NCBI GenBank assembly: GCA_949825065.1
Contig: OX463842.1
Span: forward strand, 5,545,723-5,609,722
Reading direction: 5' to 3'
Length of the DNA stretch: 64,000 nucleotides
DNA from: Odontocerum albicorne
Lineage: Eukaryota > Arthropoda > Insecta > Trichoptera > Odontoceridae
Part shown: in pieces, positions 43,521 through 54,024 of the stretch
Layout of the letters: the number at the start of each line of letters is the position of its first letter
Position numbering within the stretch: position 1 is the first letter of the stretch
Position numbers and translations under genes: made by a program
Notes under the pieces: model-generated
The model's input: the letters and a program-made list of their open reading frames with translations, nothing else
Database searches by the model: none
What the model was told of the DNA's origin: nothing

Positions 43521-43612
43521 TAATCTCTTATGCTTTATAAGAAGCTATATATTTTTTTTATTATTTGAATAATTTAAGACAGCATAAGCATTAAAGCTAA
43601 AAAGTTGGAATA

Positions 43613-43972
43613 ACAGCCCCATTGTGCTGAAAAAATCCAAACTAATGTTTTTATTTAAACAGCTTGATATTAAAATAAAATTTTCTCGCTCACTATGTTG
43701 TTGTAAAATGCCTTAAATTTGATATTAAAATGACAGCCCCATTGTGCTGAAAAAATCCAAACTAATGTTTTTATTTAAACAGCTTGATATTAAAATAAAA
43801 TTTTCTCGCTCACTATGTTGTTGTAAAATGCCTTAAATTTGATATTAAAATGACAGCCCCATTGTGCTGAAAAAATCCAAACTAATGTTTTTATTTAAAC
43901 AGCTTGATATTAAAATAAAATTTTCTCGCTCACTATGTTGTTGTAAAATGCCTTAAATTTGATATTAAAATG
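43613..43972. repeat. 120-bp tandem triplication, identical units
   Basis: Three copies of exactly 120 bp start at 43613, 43733 and 43853 (ACAGCCCCATTGTGCTGAAA to TTTGATATTAAAATG). No difference was seen between them, so they arose recently or were collapsed or expanded in assembly. Confidence 0.96.
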
Positions 43973-44628
43973 AGTCGGAAGGCTATTAATTAAAGGCAAA
44001 ATTAAATTATTGTCTCGTTGTGACTTCACAAAGAAGCGTTACGACTCCCGAGTCCCGAACTTTTTGAGTAATGTACCACTCTTGTCGGAGAGAATTGGTT
44101 TCGCAGCCATAACTCATACTATTAAATATGTGTACAAGAAATACTGCTACTCGTGTTCTGGGCCTAAATAAAAGAGTATTGGAGGGAGCCGAGAAACTTT
44201 TCTCTTTGTTTGATGTTAAGGAGCGTATGATAAAGCTTTCACAAGTGTGGACTGCGATTTGGTTATATAAATGCTCTTCACAATACATATATAATATACC
44301 ATCATGTCATTTGGGATAAGCAGATCACCAGACCCCTATCTTGATAATTTTTTTAACTCGTCTGTATAAATACACCTCGCCATATAACTCTTAAGATTTC
44401 TCTGACTTTCAAATCTTTCTTATATCGTTTAAATTATACTCGTATAATACTTGCTGTCTTACTTTGTCAAAAGAATGTCTTTTTTATGTTAAAGTTTGAA
44501 TATTTTTTAACAAATATCCATTTACACTATCAATATACCTTCATGATATCTCTCTATCGGATTGGGCAAAAAGAGAGAGCGTCAGACTTCCTATATAGAC
44601 TTTCCTTACACATATCCTTATCTTCTTC

Positions 44629-44929
44629 GTGGAAGCCTAGGTGTTACAGACGTCAACAGCAAGATGGAGGAGAGGCGATTGAGATGGTATGGGCACGCTG
44701 GACGCAGAGCACCCGATCACATTGTGAACCAGGCAATCTCCATGGATCTTCCTCGAATAACAACCAGAGGAAGACCAAAGAATTTATGGGTGGTGCAAAA
44801 AGATAACCTTATGCAGAGGCACGGCCTGGGGGACTTAGTCCGGGACAGAAGAGCATACAACCTGAGGACGAGGAGAGCTGACCCCAACAGTCTTCGCAGA
44901 CAGTGAGTTGGGATGGAGCCAGGGAGAAG
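44629..44929 (+). mobile_element. RTE-clade LINE 3' end
   Basis: Encodes RGSLGVTDVNSKMEERRLRW through NSLRRQ, stop at 44904-44906, without a break, then ends GAGCCAGGGAGAAG. The flanks repeat ATATCC and TCTTCTTC (44612-44628 and 44930-44943), with three bases TTA extra on the left. One private change is S to L in KNLWVVQ. Confidence 0.88.
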
Positions 44930-44934
44930 ATATC

Positions 44935-45300
44935 CTCTTCTTCATCTATACATCTACTTTTCTACATTTCCTTTTTGTTTCAAAATATAATTCACTTGAT
45001 TCAACCTTACATATTTTTTCCTTGGTCTTCTTCTACAGCATTTTCCACTCAAATTTACACCTTAAATTTGTTTCTTCAGTCTTTCTACATTCTTTCGTTC
45101 TACATGCCCAAACCATCTTAGATTTCTTCTTGATCTTACTCTACATATCAAACTTAAGTTCACATTTATGTATATATAATCATACATTGTCACCCCATGT
45201 ATTCTTTTCAATGCACGTATTTTTACAGCATTAATTTGTCTCATTTCAGTATTTTTTCGTGTCCACGTTTCAATCCAATATATCCAAGCTGGTGACAATC
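44935..45300 (-). mobile_element. LINE-C fragment
   Basis: The minus-strand frame (45062-45298) reads WIYWIETWTRKNTEMRQINA, VKIRALKRIHGVTMYD and RSRRNLRWFGHVERKNVERL. This is the canonical LINE-C order ETWTW...INAVEMRALRRI-GVT...LRWFGHVER. Its upstream end merges into the 103-bp tandem array. Confidence 0.75.
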
Positions 45301-45646
45301 ATCCTAGCATATATTGATATTGTCCGGACCTTTTCTTAATATCATGGATTTCATATTTTCGCGTCCACGTTTCAATCCAATATATCCAAGTTGGTGACAA
45401 TCATCCTAGCATAATATTGATATTGTCCGGACCTTTTTTTAATATCTTGGATTTCATATTTTCGCGTCCACGTTTCAATCCAATATATCCAAGTTGGTGA
45501 CAATCATCCTAGCATAATATTGATATTGTCCGGACCTTTTTTTAATATCTTGGATTTCATATTTTCGCGTCCACGTTTCAATCCAATATATCCAAGTTGG
45601 TGACAATCATCCTAGCATAATATTGATATTGTCCGGACCTTTTTTT
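45261..45646. repeat. 103-bp tandem repeat seeded from LINE-C coding sequence
   Basis: Copies of GTCCACGTTTCAATCCAATA start at 45261, 45363, 45466 and 45569. The first unit is the ETWTRK-coding end of the neighbouring LINE-C (minus strand), so part of a retrotransposon has become a tandem repeat. Confidence 0.92.
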
Positions 45647-45711
45647 CCATATTTTTTTTATCTGGAAACAAATAAATAAGAAAGAAGATCGCATTAGTTT
45701 CAATTTCTTAA

Positions 45712-45900
45712 AAAAACCTCAGTGGCTTAGTTGGTAAGGCACTTTTTTGACTCGAGTGTTACGGATTCGATTCCCACTGGAAATTAATTTATTTTAAACA
45801 CTGTTCCAGTATGGTTTTCTCTAAAGACATTTTTAAAACTTTCTGGTTGGTTGAAAAATATTACTACTTAACAATAATCTAATCCTGGATTCGAGTCTTA
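45712..45900 (+). mobile_element. SINE1 copy with intact A and B boxes
   Basis: CAGTGGCTTAGTTGGTAAGG (A box) and ACGGATTCGATTCCCACTGG (B box), tail TTTCTGGTTGGTTGAAAAAT. The head could still fold partly like a tRNA, but the acceptor stem is not conserved. Confidence 0.82.
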
Positions 45901-45956
45901 GACAAGCTTAATTTTATAGAACATAAATATATTTGACCATTTTCACTTGCACTGAC

Positions 45957-46318
45957 ATAAAATATTTTTTTCCTTGAAATTATCACTAAACAGCGCCTAA
46001 TTAATTTTCTCGAATGATAAACATTGACATTTATCTATATTTGAGTTATTGAACCGATGTATAGATTTTTTTTCATTTATTTTAACATTTCAAATATATT
46101 TTTTTCTTTACAACTATCACTAAATAGCGCCTAATTAATTTCCTCGAATGATGAACATTGACATTTATTGACATTTGAGTAATTGAACTGACATAGATTT
46201 TTTCTCATTTATTTAAACATTTCAAATATATTTTTTTCTTGAAACTATCACTAAACAGCGCCTACTTAATTTCCTCGAATGATAAAACGTTAACATTTAT
46301 CGATAATTGAGTTATTTT
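45957..46318. repeat. About 128-bp tandem repeat, 3 diverged copies
   Basis: Each copy has ACTATCACTAAACAGCGCC, TTAATTTCCTCGAATGAT and ACATTTATTG-like blocks. Copies begin near 45957, 46090 and 46217. Confidence 0.88.
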
Positions 46319-46390
46319 ACGGAAGCCTTTTAAATAATTTCAGTATACTTTATTTCAATTTAAATACGACCTTACAAATAAATATAATGT

Positions 46391-47002
46391 GAAGACCTGC
46401 AAATTAGTCTGGAAAGGTGGAGAAGAATTTTGGAGGACAATGGATTGAGACTGAGCAGAAAGAAAACAGAGTATCTGTACCTACCATTCGAGAACACAAA
46501 TGCTTTCACTCCCGTAATGCAAATGGATGGAGAAACATTACCAAATTGTGACTCCTTTAAGTATCTTGGGTCATTCATCCAAAGCGATGGAGGATGTACA
46601 GCAGATGTAACATATAGAATTAGTGTGGGATGGATGAAGTTAAGATCAATGACGGGAGTTTTATAAGATCCGAAAATGCCAGTAAAGTTAAAAGGAAAAG
46701 TATACCAAACGATTGTCAGACCCGCACTCCTCTATGGCTCCGAATGCTGGAAGATGTATAACTCTTACTCTAGGCAACTACAAACTGCTGAAATGCGCAT
46801 GCTAAGATGGTCAACTGGTGTGTCCTTAAGAGACAAAATAAAAAGCTCACGCATTCGTGGAAGCCTAGGTGTTACAGACATCAACAGCAAGATGGAGGAG
46901 AGGCGGATGGATTGAGATGGTGTGGGCACGTTGGACGCAGAGCACCCGATCACATTGTGAACCAGGCAATCTCAGTGAGTTGGGATGGAGCGAAGGAGAA
47001 GA
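46391..47002 (+). mobile_element. RTE-clade LINE 3' end with 18-bp TSD and internal deletion
   Basis: The flanks repeat TACAAATAAATATAATGT (46373-46390) and the same with one change (47003-47020). It starts further 5' than the other copies: EDLQISLERWRRILEDNGLR, LSRKKTEYLYLPFENTN. It has a TAA in place of the Cys codon before DPKMPVK and a 4-base insertion at GGCGGATGGATTG. About 170 bp are deleted between GGCAATCTC and the terminal AGTGAGTTGGGATGG. Confidence 0.88.
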
Positions 47003-47020
47003 TACAAATAAATATTATGT

Positions 47021-47258
47021 AATAAACCTTGCAGATTTATTTCTTATAAGTTTAGAAAAAAGTAATAATGAAAACAAAACTTGTGAAAATAAACAAAAAT
47101 TAAAGTATAAAATAAATCTCAAAGTAAATATCGATTAGAATGAAAATTGTATGGTAGTTAGGATTATTCAGTTTCTCAATTTCTACAAACCAGATACGTA
47201 TTTCGATTTAATATAATCTTAAATATATATAAGTTCTGTATATGTTAAATCAGTTTAC
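47021..47258. other. Unassigned AT-rich sequence
   Basis: Nothing recognised. Confidence 0.4.
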
Positions 47259-47446
47259 TTTTGTACAATTGTGAAATAATCTTGATGTTGTTTTGTACAA
47301 TTGTGAAATAATCTTCATGTTTTTTTGTACAATTGTGAAATAATCTTGGTGTTGTTTTGTACAATTGTGACATAATGTTGATGTTGTTTTGTACAATTGT
47401 GAAATAATCTTGATGTTGTTTTGTACAATTGTGAAATAATCTTGAT
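47259..47446. repeat. 32-bp tandem repeat, 6 copies
   Basis: The unit TTGTACAATTGTGAAATAAT plus CTTGATGTTGTT starts at 47261, 47293, 47325, 47357, 47389 and 47421. Each unit holds the palindrome TTGTACAATTGTAC-like core (TTGTACAA). Confidence 0.95.
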
Positions 47447-48202
47447 CTAAGAGTCTATATCTCTCCTTGGTAAAACTAGCTTTTGAGCTTTTCGAAACTA
47501 TTGTAACGATAATTTTCCAAGAACGTTTTAGAACAACTGAGTCGCGCCAAGAGAAGAGCGAATAACCGAATACAAAGACGCTCAGGGGAGATAAGTGTTT
47601 AATTGGTAAAGTAAACACGCGCTATAGAAAGTTTTCCTTCAAAAATCACTCACATTTGTAATAAACTTGGCGCTGTTTCCGCTAAGCCTTGAGAGAGTGG
47701 CATAGCTCTGACTCTTCTCTAAGTCTGCTTTGGGCTGACACACTTCGGGAGAGGTTTTATTACTGAAAAACTCAATAAAAAGGCTTTTTTGCTAAAGTTG
47801 GCGTTAAAAAGTGACAATAATGATAGAGATCAACAAAGGTGCCCATTCACACTTCAAAAATAAAACTGTTTTATATATTCACCTAAGATAAAAGAAACTG
47901 AAACATTTTATGAATGCCTTGACACTTGAAAAAAAAAAAACTAGAACCGTATGTTTTTACCTTAAAATCTATACGGGAAAAATATAATTTTTTATATTAA
48001 TTTTAAAAAATTACTTTGTTATTCCACTTAATACTGTGTTAAAAATTTGAATATGGAGTTACATAGAGTGAAAACTGAAACTTTTGATATATTATTTTTT
48101 TATTTCTACGGTTAGTCGAGAGGGTTTCGTTCAATTCAGTTTACAAATTTAACAAAAAAATTAACAGTTACATTAAAACCCAATAAATAAGTACAAGACG
48201 CC
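47447..48202. other. Unassigned sequence
   Basis: A slightly GC-richer stretch at 47640-47760 has no domain or splice signal I can support. Confidence 0.35.
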
Positions 48203-48400
48203 TGCCTGTCACTTAATTGGTAAGACTTCCAGCCCCAAGAGTTGCGAATGCGATTAAGACTATTTTTTTTAATATGTTGGTCGTCTATTTTCCACTTCAG
48301 GTCTCTTTCATATCTTTCTGGTTGGTTGGAAGAAATTGTCACATATCAATAAGCTCGCAAGGTTGTAGTGAATACAACGAAAAGTGTATTGTAACATGTT
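48203..48400 (+). mobile_element. SINE1 copy
   Basis: A box GTCACTTAATTGGTAAGAC, degenerate B box GCGAATGCGATTAAGAC, body GGTCTCTTTCATATC, tail CTGGTTGGTTGGAAGAAATT and ACAACGAAAAGTGTATTG. Confidence 0.75.
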
Positions 48401-48423
48401 TGAAAACAAAGTGATCTTATTAT

Positions 48424-48677
48424 TTGTAATGAAAAATTAAAGCTTTATTTATTCAGGTACAAAATGTATTATTTGTGATGACAAATTAAAGCTTTAATTA
48501 TTCTGAGACAAAATGATTTTTTTTTGTAATGAAAAATTAAAGCTTTATTTATTCAGAGACAAAATGTATTTTTTTATAATGAAAAATTAAAGCTTTATTT
48601 ATTCAGAGACAAAATGTATTTTTTTTGTAATGAAAAATTAAAGCTTTATTTATTCGGACACAAAATGTATTTCTGAG
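48424..48677. repeat. 50-bp tandem repeat, 5 copies
   Basis: Unit GAAAAATTAAAGCTTTATTT, ATTCAGAGACAAAATGTATT and TTTTTTGTAAT. The AAAGCTTT palindrome recurs every 49-51 bp. Confidence 0.93.
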
Positions 48678-48784
48678 GCTTAGAATTCTTTTTTTTTGAG
48701 GTACCGTCTCCAGAATCATCACAATCAATACAATCTTAATTTTGTCATCTGTAGCCCACAACGATTCAGATCAACTGCACCCAA

Positions 48785-48860
48785 AGCAATGTGGTTAGTT
48801 AGAAGTTATTGTTATATGCCAATAAATTACCAGATAGCACTATTTACAATGAAAATGGAA
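48785..48860 (+). mobile_element. SINE1 tail relic
   Basis: GTGGTTAGTTAGAAGTTATT, then GCCAATAAATTACCAG, matches the SINE1/LINE-A tail in degenerate form. No head is visible. Confidence 0.45.
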
Positions 48861-48949
48861 TACAATACGATACATATGCTACGAAATAGCTACTTTGTGA
48901 AATGCGTTCGAATAAAGTTTTTATTTTGTAATCATGGTTAAATATAGAA

Positions 48950-49200
48950 GTACACAACAGTATTTTAGTGCCAACTTTGATGCATGGAAATGAAACGTGG
49001 ACGTGGAGCAAGACGAAAAAGAGACAAATAAATGCTGTATAAATGCAAACTTTTAGAATACGTAAAATGACAATGTGTGACAGAATACGGAATAAAGGAT
49101 GAATGCGAGATTCAGATTGATGTGTTGAGTAAGTTGAACAAGACATTCTGAGATGGTTTGGGAATGTCGAACGAATGAATGAAGAAATACCAACAAAATA
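48950..49200 (+). mobile_element. LINE-C fragment
   Basis: Reads VLVPTLMHGNETWTWSKTKK, RQINAV, stop, and ILRWFGNVERMNEE, the canonical LINE-C blocks with several stops. It ends where the Penelope-like element begins. Confidence 0.7.
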
Positions 49201-49202
49201 AA

Positions 49203-49790
49203 TTTTGTAATTTGTTTTATCAAACACTGTTTATTCCACTTTTTGTAACGGTATAACCTTATCGGTTTCAAGGCTTTCACCTCATCATCAGGGGAGCACA
49301 AACAAGACTCTGAAGATGAGGTGTGCACCTTGAAACCAGTAGGGTTATACCGTTACAAAAAGTGGAATAAAGAGTGTTTGATAAAACAAATTACAATGTC
49401 TTCAAACCTCCACAACGTTAACGCGTTAACTATAAACAAAATAAATATACAGCGCAAATTAGAGGCCATAGAAATTTCTAAGTCAGTACATCGATCCGAA
49501 CATCTGGTGAACAGTTATATCCCAAAAATATCTCCGCTCTTGGCCGAAATCGTCCCATGCCTCCTTCACCCCTCAGCCCCCAACCGTTGAGGCGTGTATA
49601 TCGGTACCAGTTCAAACAGAATTTAGTCTTGTTTGTGCTCCCCTGAAGATGAGGTGAAAGTCTTGAAACCAGTAGGGTTATACCGTTACAAAAAGTGGAA
49701 TAAACAGTGTTTGATAAAACAAATTACAATGTCTATAAACCTCCACAACGTTAACTTCTTAACTTTAAACAAAATAAATATACAGTGCAA
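49203..49790 (+). mobile_element. Penelope-like element remnant with repeated termini
   Basis: Structure: an inverted terminal piece (49203-49303), a direct terminal piece (about 49310-49455), a short coding tail, then a second direct terminal piece (about 49650-49790). The two direct pieces share CCTGAAGATGAGGTG-like, GTTATACCGTTACAAAAAGT and CCTCCACAACGTTAAC. Terminal repeats in direct and inverted orientation are characteristic of Penelope-like elements. Confidence 0.62.
49450..49590 (+). pseudogene. Penelope-like ORF, C-terminal tail
   Basis: Reads RKLEAIEISKSVHRSEHLVN, SYIPKISPLLAEIVPCL and a stop at 49588-49590. The (K/R)-x-LEA-EI-x-K ... N ... (I/L)SPL pattern is what follows the GIY-YIG nuclease domain in Penelope-like proteins (family knowledge). 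The nuclease and reverse transcriptase are absent. Confidence 0.55.
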
Positions 49791-49799
49791 ATATGACTG

Positions 49800-50020
49800 G
49801 ATGATGTGGTAAAGGAAGACCATGGAAAGTATGTTTAGATTAAGTCAATTATATTTTGAAAGGAAATGTAAAAAGTCTGAGAAATTGTAGGAGCTGTGTA
49901 AGGTGTATGTATGTTATGTATAATAGGCGAAAGATTTGTGCTTCGATAGGAAGGTCCGGCGCTCTCTCTTTTAGGCCTACCTCGATTGAGAGACGGTGTA
50001 ATGGTATGTATATTTGTATA
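49800..50020 (+). mobile_element. LINE-C C-terminal fragment, decayed
   Basis: GKGRPWKVCLD, stop, VNYILKGNVKSLRNCRSC and VRCMYVM, an eroded version of GRGRPRK...VNDILK...RNRRSCMKRCM. Confidence 0.6.
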
Positions 50021-50693
50021 TTGATGATTTAAGTGCACGTATGTTAAAAAATATTTGACCTTTAACTTAAAGAAGACTGGCTTTGTCTCGATCATATTTT
50101 TATGAGATAAATATAACAGTTATAAAGTAAGACAAGGATTATTATCTCTTGATGTTCATCTCAGGTCGAGTCTAAATGTAATACGTAAAATTTGTTTTCT
50201 CTTTATTCGTGTATTTGAGATAAAACGAGAGCTTTTCCTGAAAGTTAAAATCAATATTCCTGTTAAGCGCCGGTATTTCTCATATTTTATAGTTTTTGCA
50301 GCGAGATCAAAGATAATATTCTGAAAGGAGGCTGTTACGGGAAGATCAAATCCTTCTTTTTACTTTACATTCTATTCTGCTGATTTATAAGAATTTTCTC
50401 AAAAGATTTTGAGATTTTTTCCTAGTAAAAAAACTTATGTTGGCCAACTCAAATAATATTTGTGAATTAGTAATGATTTAAAAAAACATATTTTGGAGAA
50501 ATAAACATCATTGAATGAGAAACTTATACTTGAAATGCTTTGATATTTTTTCTTCTTTAATGAAATAAATATATGAATGAAAAATTAAATTTATCATAAA
50601 TGGAACATTTACCTCAACGATACTTTATTAATTGATTTTACAATTAAAACTTTAACGAATTCAAAATATTTGCCTGAGATTTATTTTTAACTT
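50021..50693. other. Unassigned AT-rich sequence
   Basis: No coding or repeat signal up to the RTE target duplication. Confidence 0.4.
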
Positions 50694-50710
50694 GAGACAG
50701 AACGATCATA

Positions 50711-51328
50711 ATGCAAATGGATGGAGAAACATTACCAAATTGTGACTCCTTTAAGTATCTTGGGTCACTCATCCATAGCGATGGAGGATATGCAGCAGAT
50801 GTAACACATAGAATTAGTGTGGGATGGATGAAGTTTAGATCAATGACAGGATTTCTATGTGATCCGAAAATGCCAGTAAAGTTAAAAGGAAAAGTATACC
50901 AAACAATTGTCAGACCCGCACTCCTCTATGGCTCCGAATGCTGGACGATGTATACCTCTTACTCTAGGCAACTAGAAACTGCTGAAATGCGCATGCTAAG
51001 ATGGTCAGCAGGTGTGTCCCTAAGAGACAAAATAAGAAGCTCACACATTCGTGGAAGCCTGGGTGTTACAGACATCAACAGCAAGATGGAGGAGAGGCGA
51101 TTGAGATGGTATGGGCACGCTGGACGCAGAGCACCCGATCCTATTGTGAACCAGGCAATCTCCATGGATCTTCCTCGAATAACAACCAGAGGAAGACCAA
51201 GGAATTCATGGGTGGTGCAAAGAGATAACCTGATGCAGAGGCACGGCCTGGGGGACGTAGTCCGGGACAGAAGAGCATACAACCTGAGGACGAGGAGAGC
51301 TGACCCCAACAGTCTTCGCAGACAATGA
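50711..51328 (+). pseudogene. RTE ORF2 C-terminal 205 residues, uninterrupted
   Basis: MQMDGETLPNCDSFKYLGSL opens at the insertion point; that Met is an internal residue of the full protein. Blocks follow: GKVYQTIVRPALLYGSECWT, ETAEMRMLRWSAGVSLRDKI, MEERRLRWYGHAGRRAPDPI, MDLPRITTRGRPRNSWVVQR and NLRTRRADPNSLRRQ. This matches the region beyond the polymerase palm of RTE/BovB-type proteins (VYKTVVRPAMLYG...RLRWFGHV...RGRPKR). The EN and RT active sites are not present, so it is not functional alone. Confidence 0.9.
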
Positions 51329-51353
51329 GTTGGGATGGAGCCAGGGAGAGAGA
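50711..51353 (+). mobile_element. RTE-clade LINE 3' end, freshest copy, 17-bp TSD
   Basis: The flanks repeat GAGACAGAACGATCATA exactly (50694-50710 and 51354-51370). Coding is uninterrupted to TGA at 51326-51328. A 3' UTR of about 25 bp ends GAGCCAGGGAGAGAGA. The perfect long duplication and intact frame mark it as recent. It landed exactly at the edge of the DNA transposon at 51371. Confidence 0.95.
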
Positions 51354-51370
51354 GAGACAGAACGATCATA

Positions 51371-51929
51371 TGAACGGGTCTTTCAAAAAAATTTTTAATT
51401 CGAATTTTTAAATTCTTGAATAAAACACATAATTGGTTTTGATTTCAAAAAACTTTTTATTGGTTATTGAAGTATAATGTTTGACATTTAAACATAAAAA
51501 AATAATATCTGCCAAATGTCCACCTCTTGCAGTTCCACACATGTCCACTCTTTTGTAAAAAAAAATTATGACATTTTGGCATAATTGCGGTTCTAACTCA
51601 CCAATAACGCGAATAATTTCGTCCTTCAACTCAGAAATTGATTATGGGTCATTCTTATAGACGTGGCTTTTCACGTAATCCCAGAGAAAATAGTTCAACG
51701 GTGTCAGATCACATGATCTTGGTGGCTAATTTACATCACAGTTTCCGGAGATTACAATACATAAAATAATTCAACAATTTGAACGCGTTGTTGTTATTGT
51801 ATACGACTCCATTTTTATAAATGTCATACATTACACTTCTCAAATGTCACAAGACTCAGGCAAGTTCGCGACGCCATCTGTGTTTTATCCAAGAATTAAA
51901 AAGAACACTCAATTTGAAAGACCCTTTAA
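51371..51929 (-). mobile_element. IS630-Tc1-mariner type transposon remnant
   Basis: TA on both sides (51369-51370 and 51930-51931) and terminal inverted repeats with GGGTCTTTCAAA (TGAACGGGTCTTTC and, inverted, GAAAGACCCTTTAA). The element is 559 bp. On the minus strand it keeps only the C-terminal third of a transposase. It is a third kind of terminal repeat, unrelated to the two upstream mariners. Confidence 0.82.
51400..51730 (-). pseudogene. Transposase C-terminus, catalytic Asp replaced
   Basis: Reads PPRSCDLTPLNYFLWDYVKS, HVYKNDP, stop, SISELKDEIIRVIGELEPQL, CQNVIIFFYKRVDMC and GGHLADIIF. Intact relatives have SPDLTPLDFFLWGY, where the second Asp is the third catalytic residue. Here it is Asn (LTPLN), and SPD is SCD. 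The family is the arthropod transposases with a C-terminal CQ-V-NF-KR---C---GGHL signature. Confidence 0.78.
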
Positions 51930-52024
51930 TATCATATACTATAGAATACAACTTGATTGGTAGAATGTGAGAAAAAACTATTATAAAGTATTTTTAACTG
52001 TTCCACCACTCCCGCTTATTTCGT

Positions 52025-52440
52025 CGACAATATTTAGCGTCTTTCTGGTGATGGAATTGCGCTACACTCAAATATAAATTGTTTATTAGCAGTCGAAGTT
52101 TTCAGCTTTATTTTTTACTTTGTCCATTACTGTCCATACAGTGAAATTGTAAAACCAGTTACAAACTAAGGTTACCCTTGTCGTATCATTAGCATGTTAC
52201 GACAAGCGATTGAAAAAAAACTCGTAATTTGAGATGTTTCATCTTTTTCCATTGTTATTTTCTTTTATTCATACAATAATATTTCACCCATATCGTTGTA
52301 ATTTATATTGTTTATGAACTGTGTACAAAATTATAAGTATTTTTTATAATTATTAAAACCATGTAACTTTTTTGACAAATTTTATATGGTTGATAAAAAG
52401 AGATTACTACATGCAAATATCACAGCCAGATTTTTATATA
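52025..52440 (+). mobile_element. LINE-A 3' end, strongly diverged
   Basis: TTTAGCGTCTTTCTGGTGAT starts the coding end, and ATGGTTGATAAAAAGAGATT and ACAGCCAGATTTTTATAT end the tail. Many indels make it the oldest LINE-A here. Confidence 0.65.
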
Positions 52441-52830
52441 ATATTTACACTAGACTGCGCCGGCAAGAACTGTTCCCAATAATATACGCAGGAACGGGTC
52501 TTCCAGCCGCTATGCCTGTTGGAAGGGCCTTAACTCTTCTGAACGGGACTGCTTCGGATATTGACATATTTCATATCACATTACCAAAAGCAAAAGTAAA
52601 TTTTCTTCTTAGATTGAGCGCGTTAGAAAGCACTCATCAACATACTTAAGTGACTGAATATTTGTATATCATAATGTTTGTGTGTATATACTCGTATGTA
52701 TGCATTATTTTTTATTTTATGTAATTTTTTTTTTTTTTTTTCTATGTAATTTTTCATCTTTTTTAATGTCTTGTATTTTTCAAATTGGGCTAAGCCTGTT
52801 TTGAAAAAATAAATAAATAAATAATAAAGT
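52441..52830 (+). mobile_element. Unclassified LINE 3' end with (AAAT)n tail
   Basis: A GC-richer start (ACTAGACTGCGCCGGCAAGA) is followed by TGGGCTAAGCCTGTTTTGAA and an AAATAAATAAATAAATAATA tail. The plus frame 52386-52649 is open (LRRQELFPIIYAGTGLPAAM) but unrecognised. The tail style is that of LINE-A and LINE-E. Confidence 0.5.
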
Positions 52831-53441
52831 GTTAGTAAATAAATCAGAACTTGAGAAAAGTGCTAAGTTTCCAAATTAACGTATAAATTGAGTAAAATAA
52901 ATTAATTCCTTAAAAAAAAAATAGTTCAGATATGTGTAATCTTCTTAAAAAGTTCATATCTAAGTTTCATATATCCGAAGGCTACCATTGAATAGTTTTT
53001 AGTTTTAAAAAGTAAAATAAGTATTCAGAAAACGCTGAAAAGGCTAAAAACATTAATTTGCTTCAAGGGGGAAATGAAACGTTCAAGTTTTACGAGAGGA
53101 AACAAATTATTCTGCAAAGTCTGAATAAATAAAACTAAAACTACCGATTTGCTTTATAAGAAGAAAAGGAAAAATTCAATTTTTACGACAGATGTAAAAC
53201 TTAAAGCCTATTCTCATACTTAGGCCTGATTTTGGTTCAATCGTAAAGGACCCTTAGCGTAGTATCTGATTACTCTCTTTTAAGGGCGTATATTTGCCAT
53301 TCTGCTTACCGTTGTCCTTCTTTTTCCGTTTCTTTGATAAGTTTTTCCTCTTCTGCCCCCTTATACCCTAAAATATCACATCTGAAACCTTTTTCCTTAT
53401 TTTATCACTAACAAGGATACCCGGTTATCATTGACAATATG
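52831..53441. other. Unassigned sequence
   Basis: AT-rich, then a T/C-rich stretch at 53270-53390. No features. Confidence 0.4.
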
Positions 53442-53936
<495 letters not shown>

Positions 53937-54024
53937 TGGTCATATTTTTTACTATTCAATATTTTTTATATGCTATAAGTCATAAAATATAATTATCTTT
54001 TTTACAAAGTATTATTCCTTACTT

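Noticed and set aside
45712..45790. Possible functional tRNA gene
   Set aside because: A and B boxes are present but no paired acceptor stem, and the body continues into the SINE1 tail.
47250..47618. 122-codon minus frame with repeated LYKTTS/NCTK motifs
   Set aside because: Translation of the 32-bp tandem repeat plus flank.
50959..51369. 136-codon minus frame
   Set aside because: Antisense shadow of the RTE coding region; the same holds for 57468-57704, 14923-15216 and 46765-46953.
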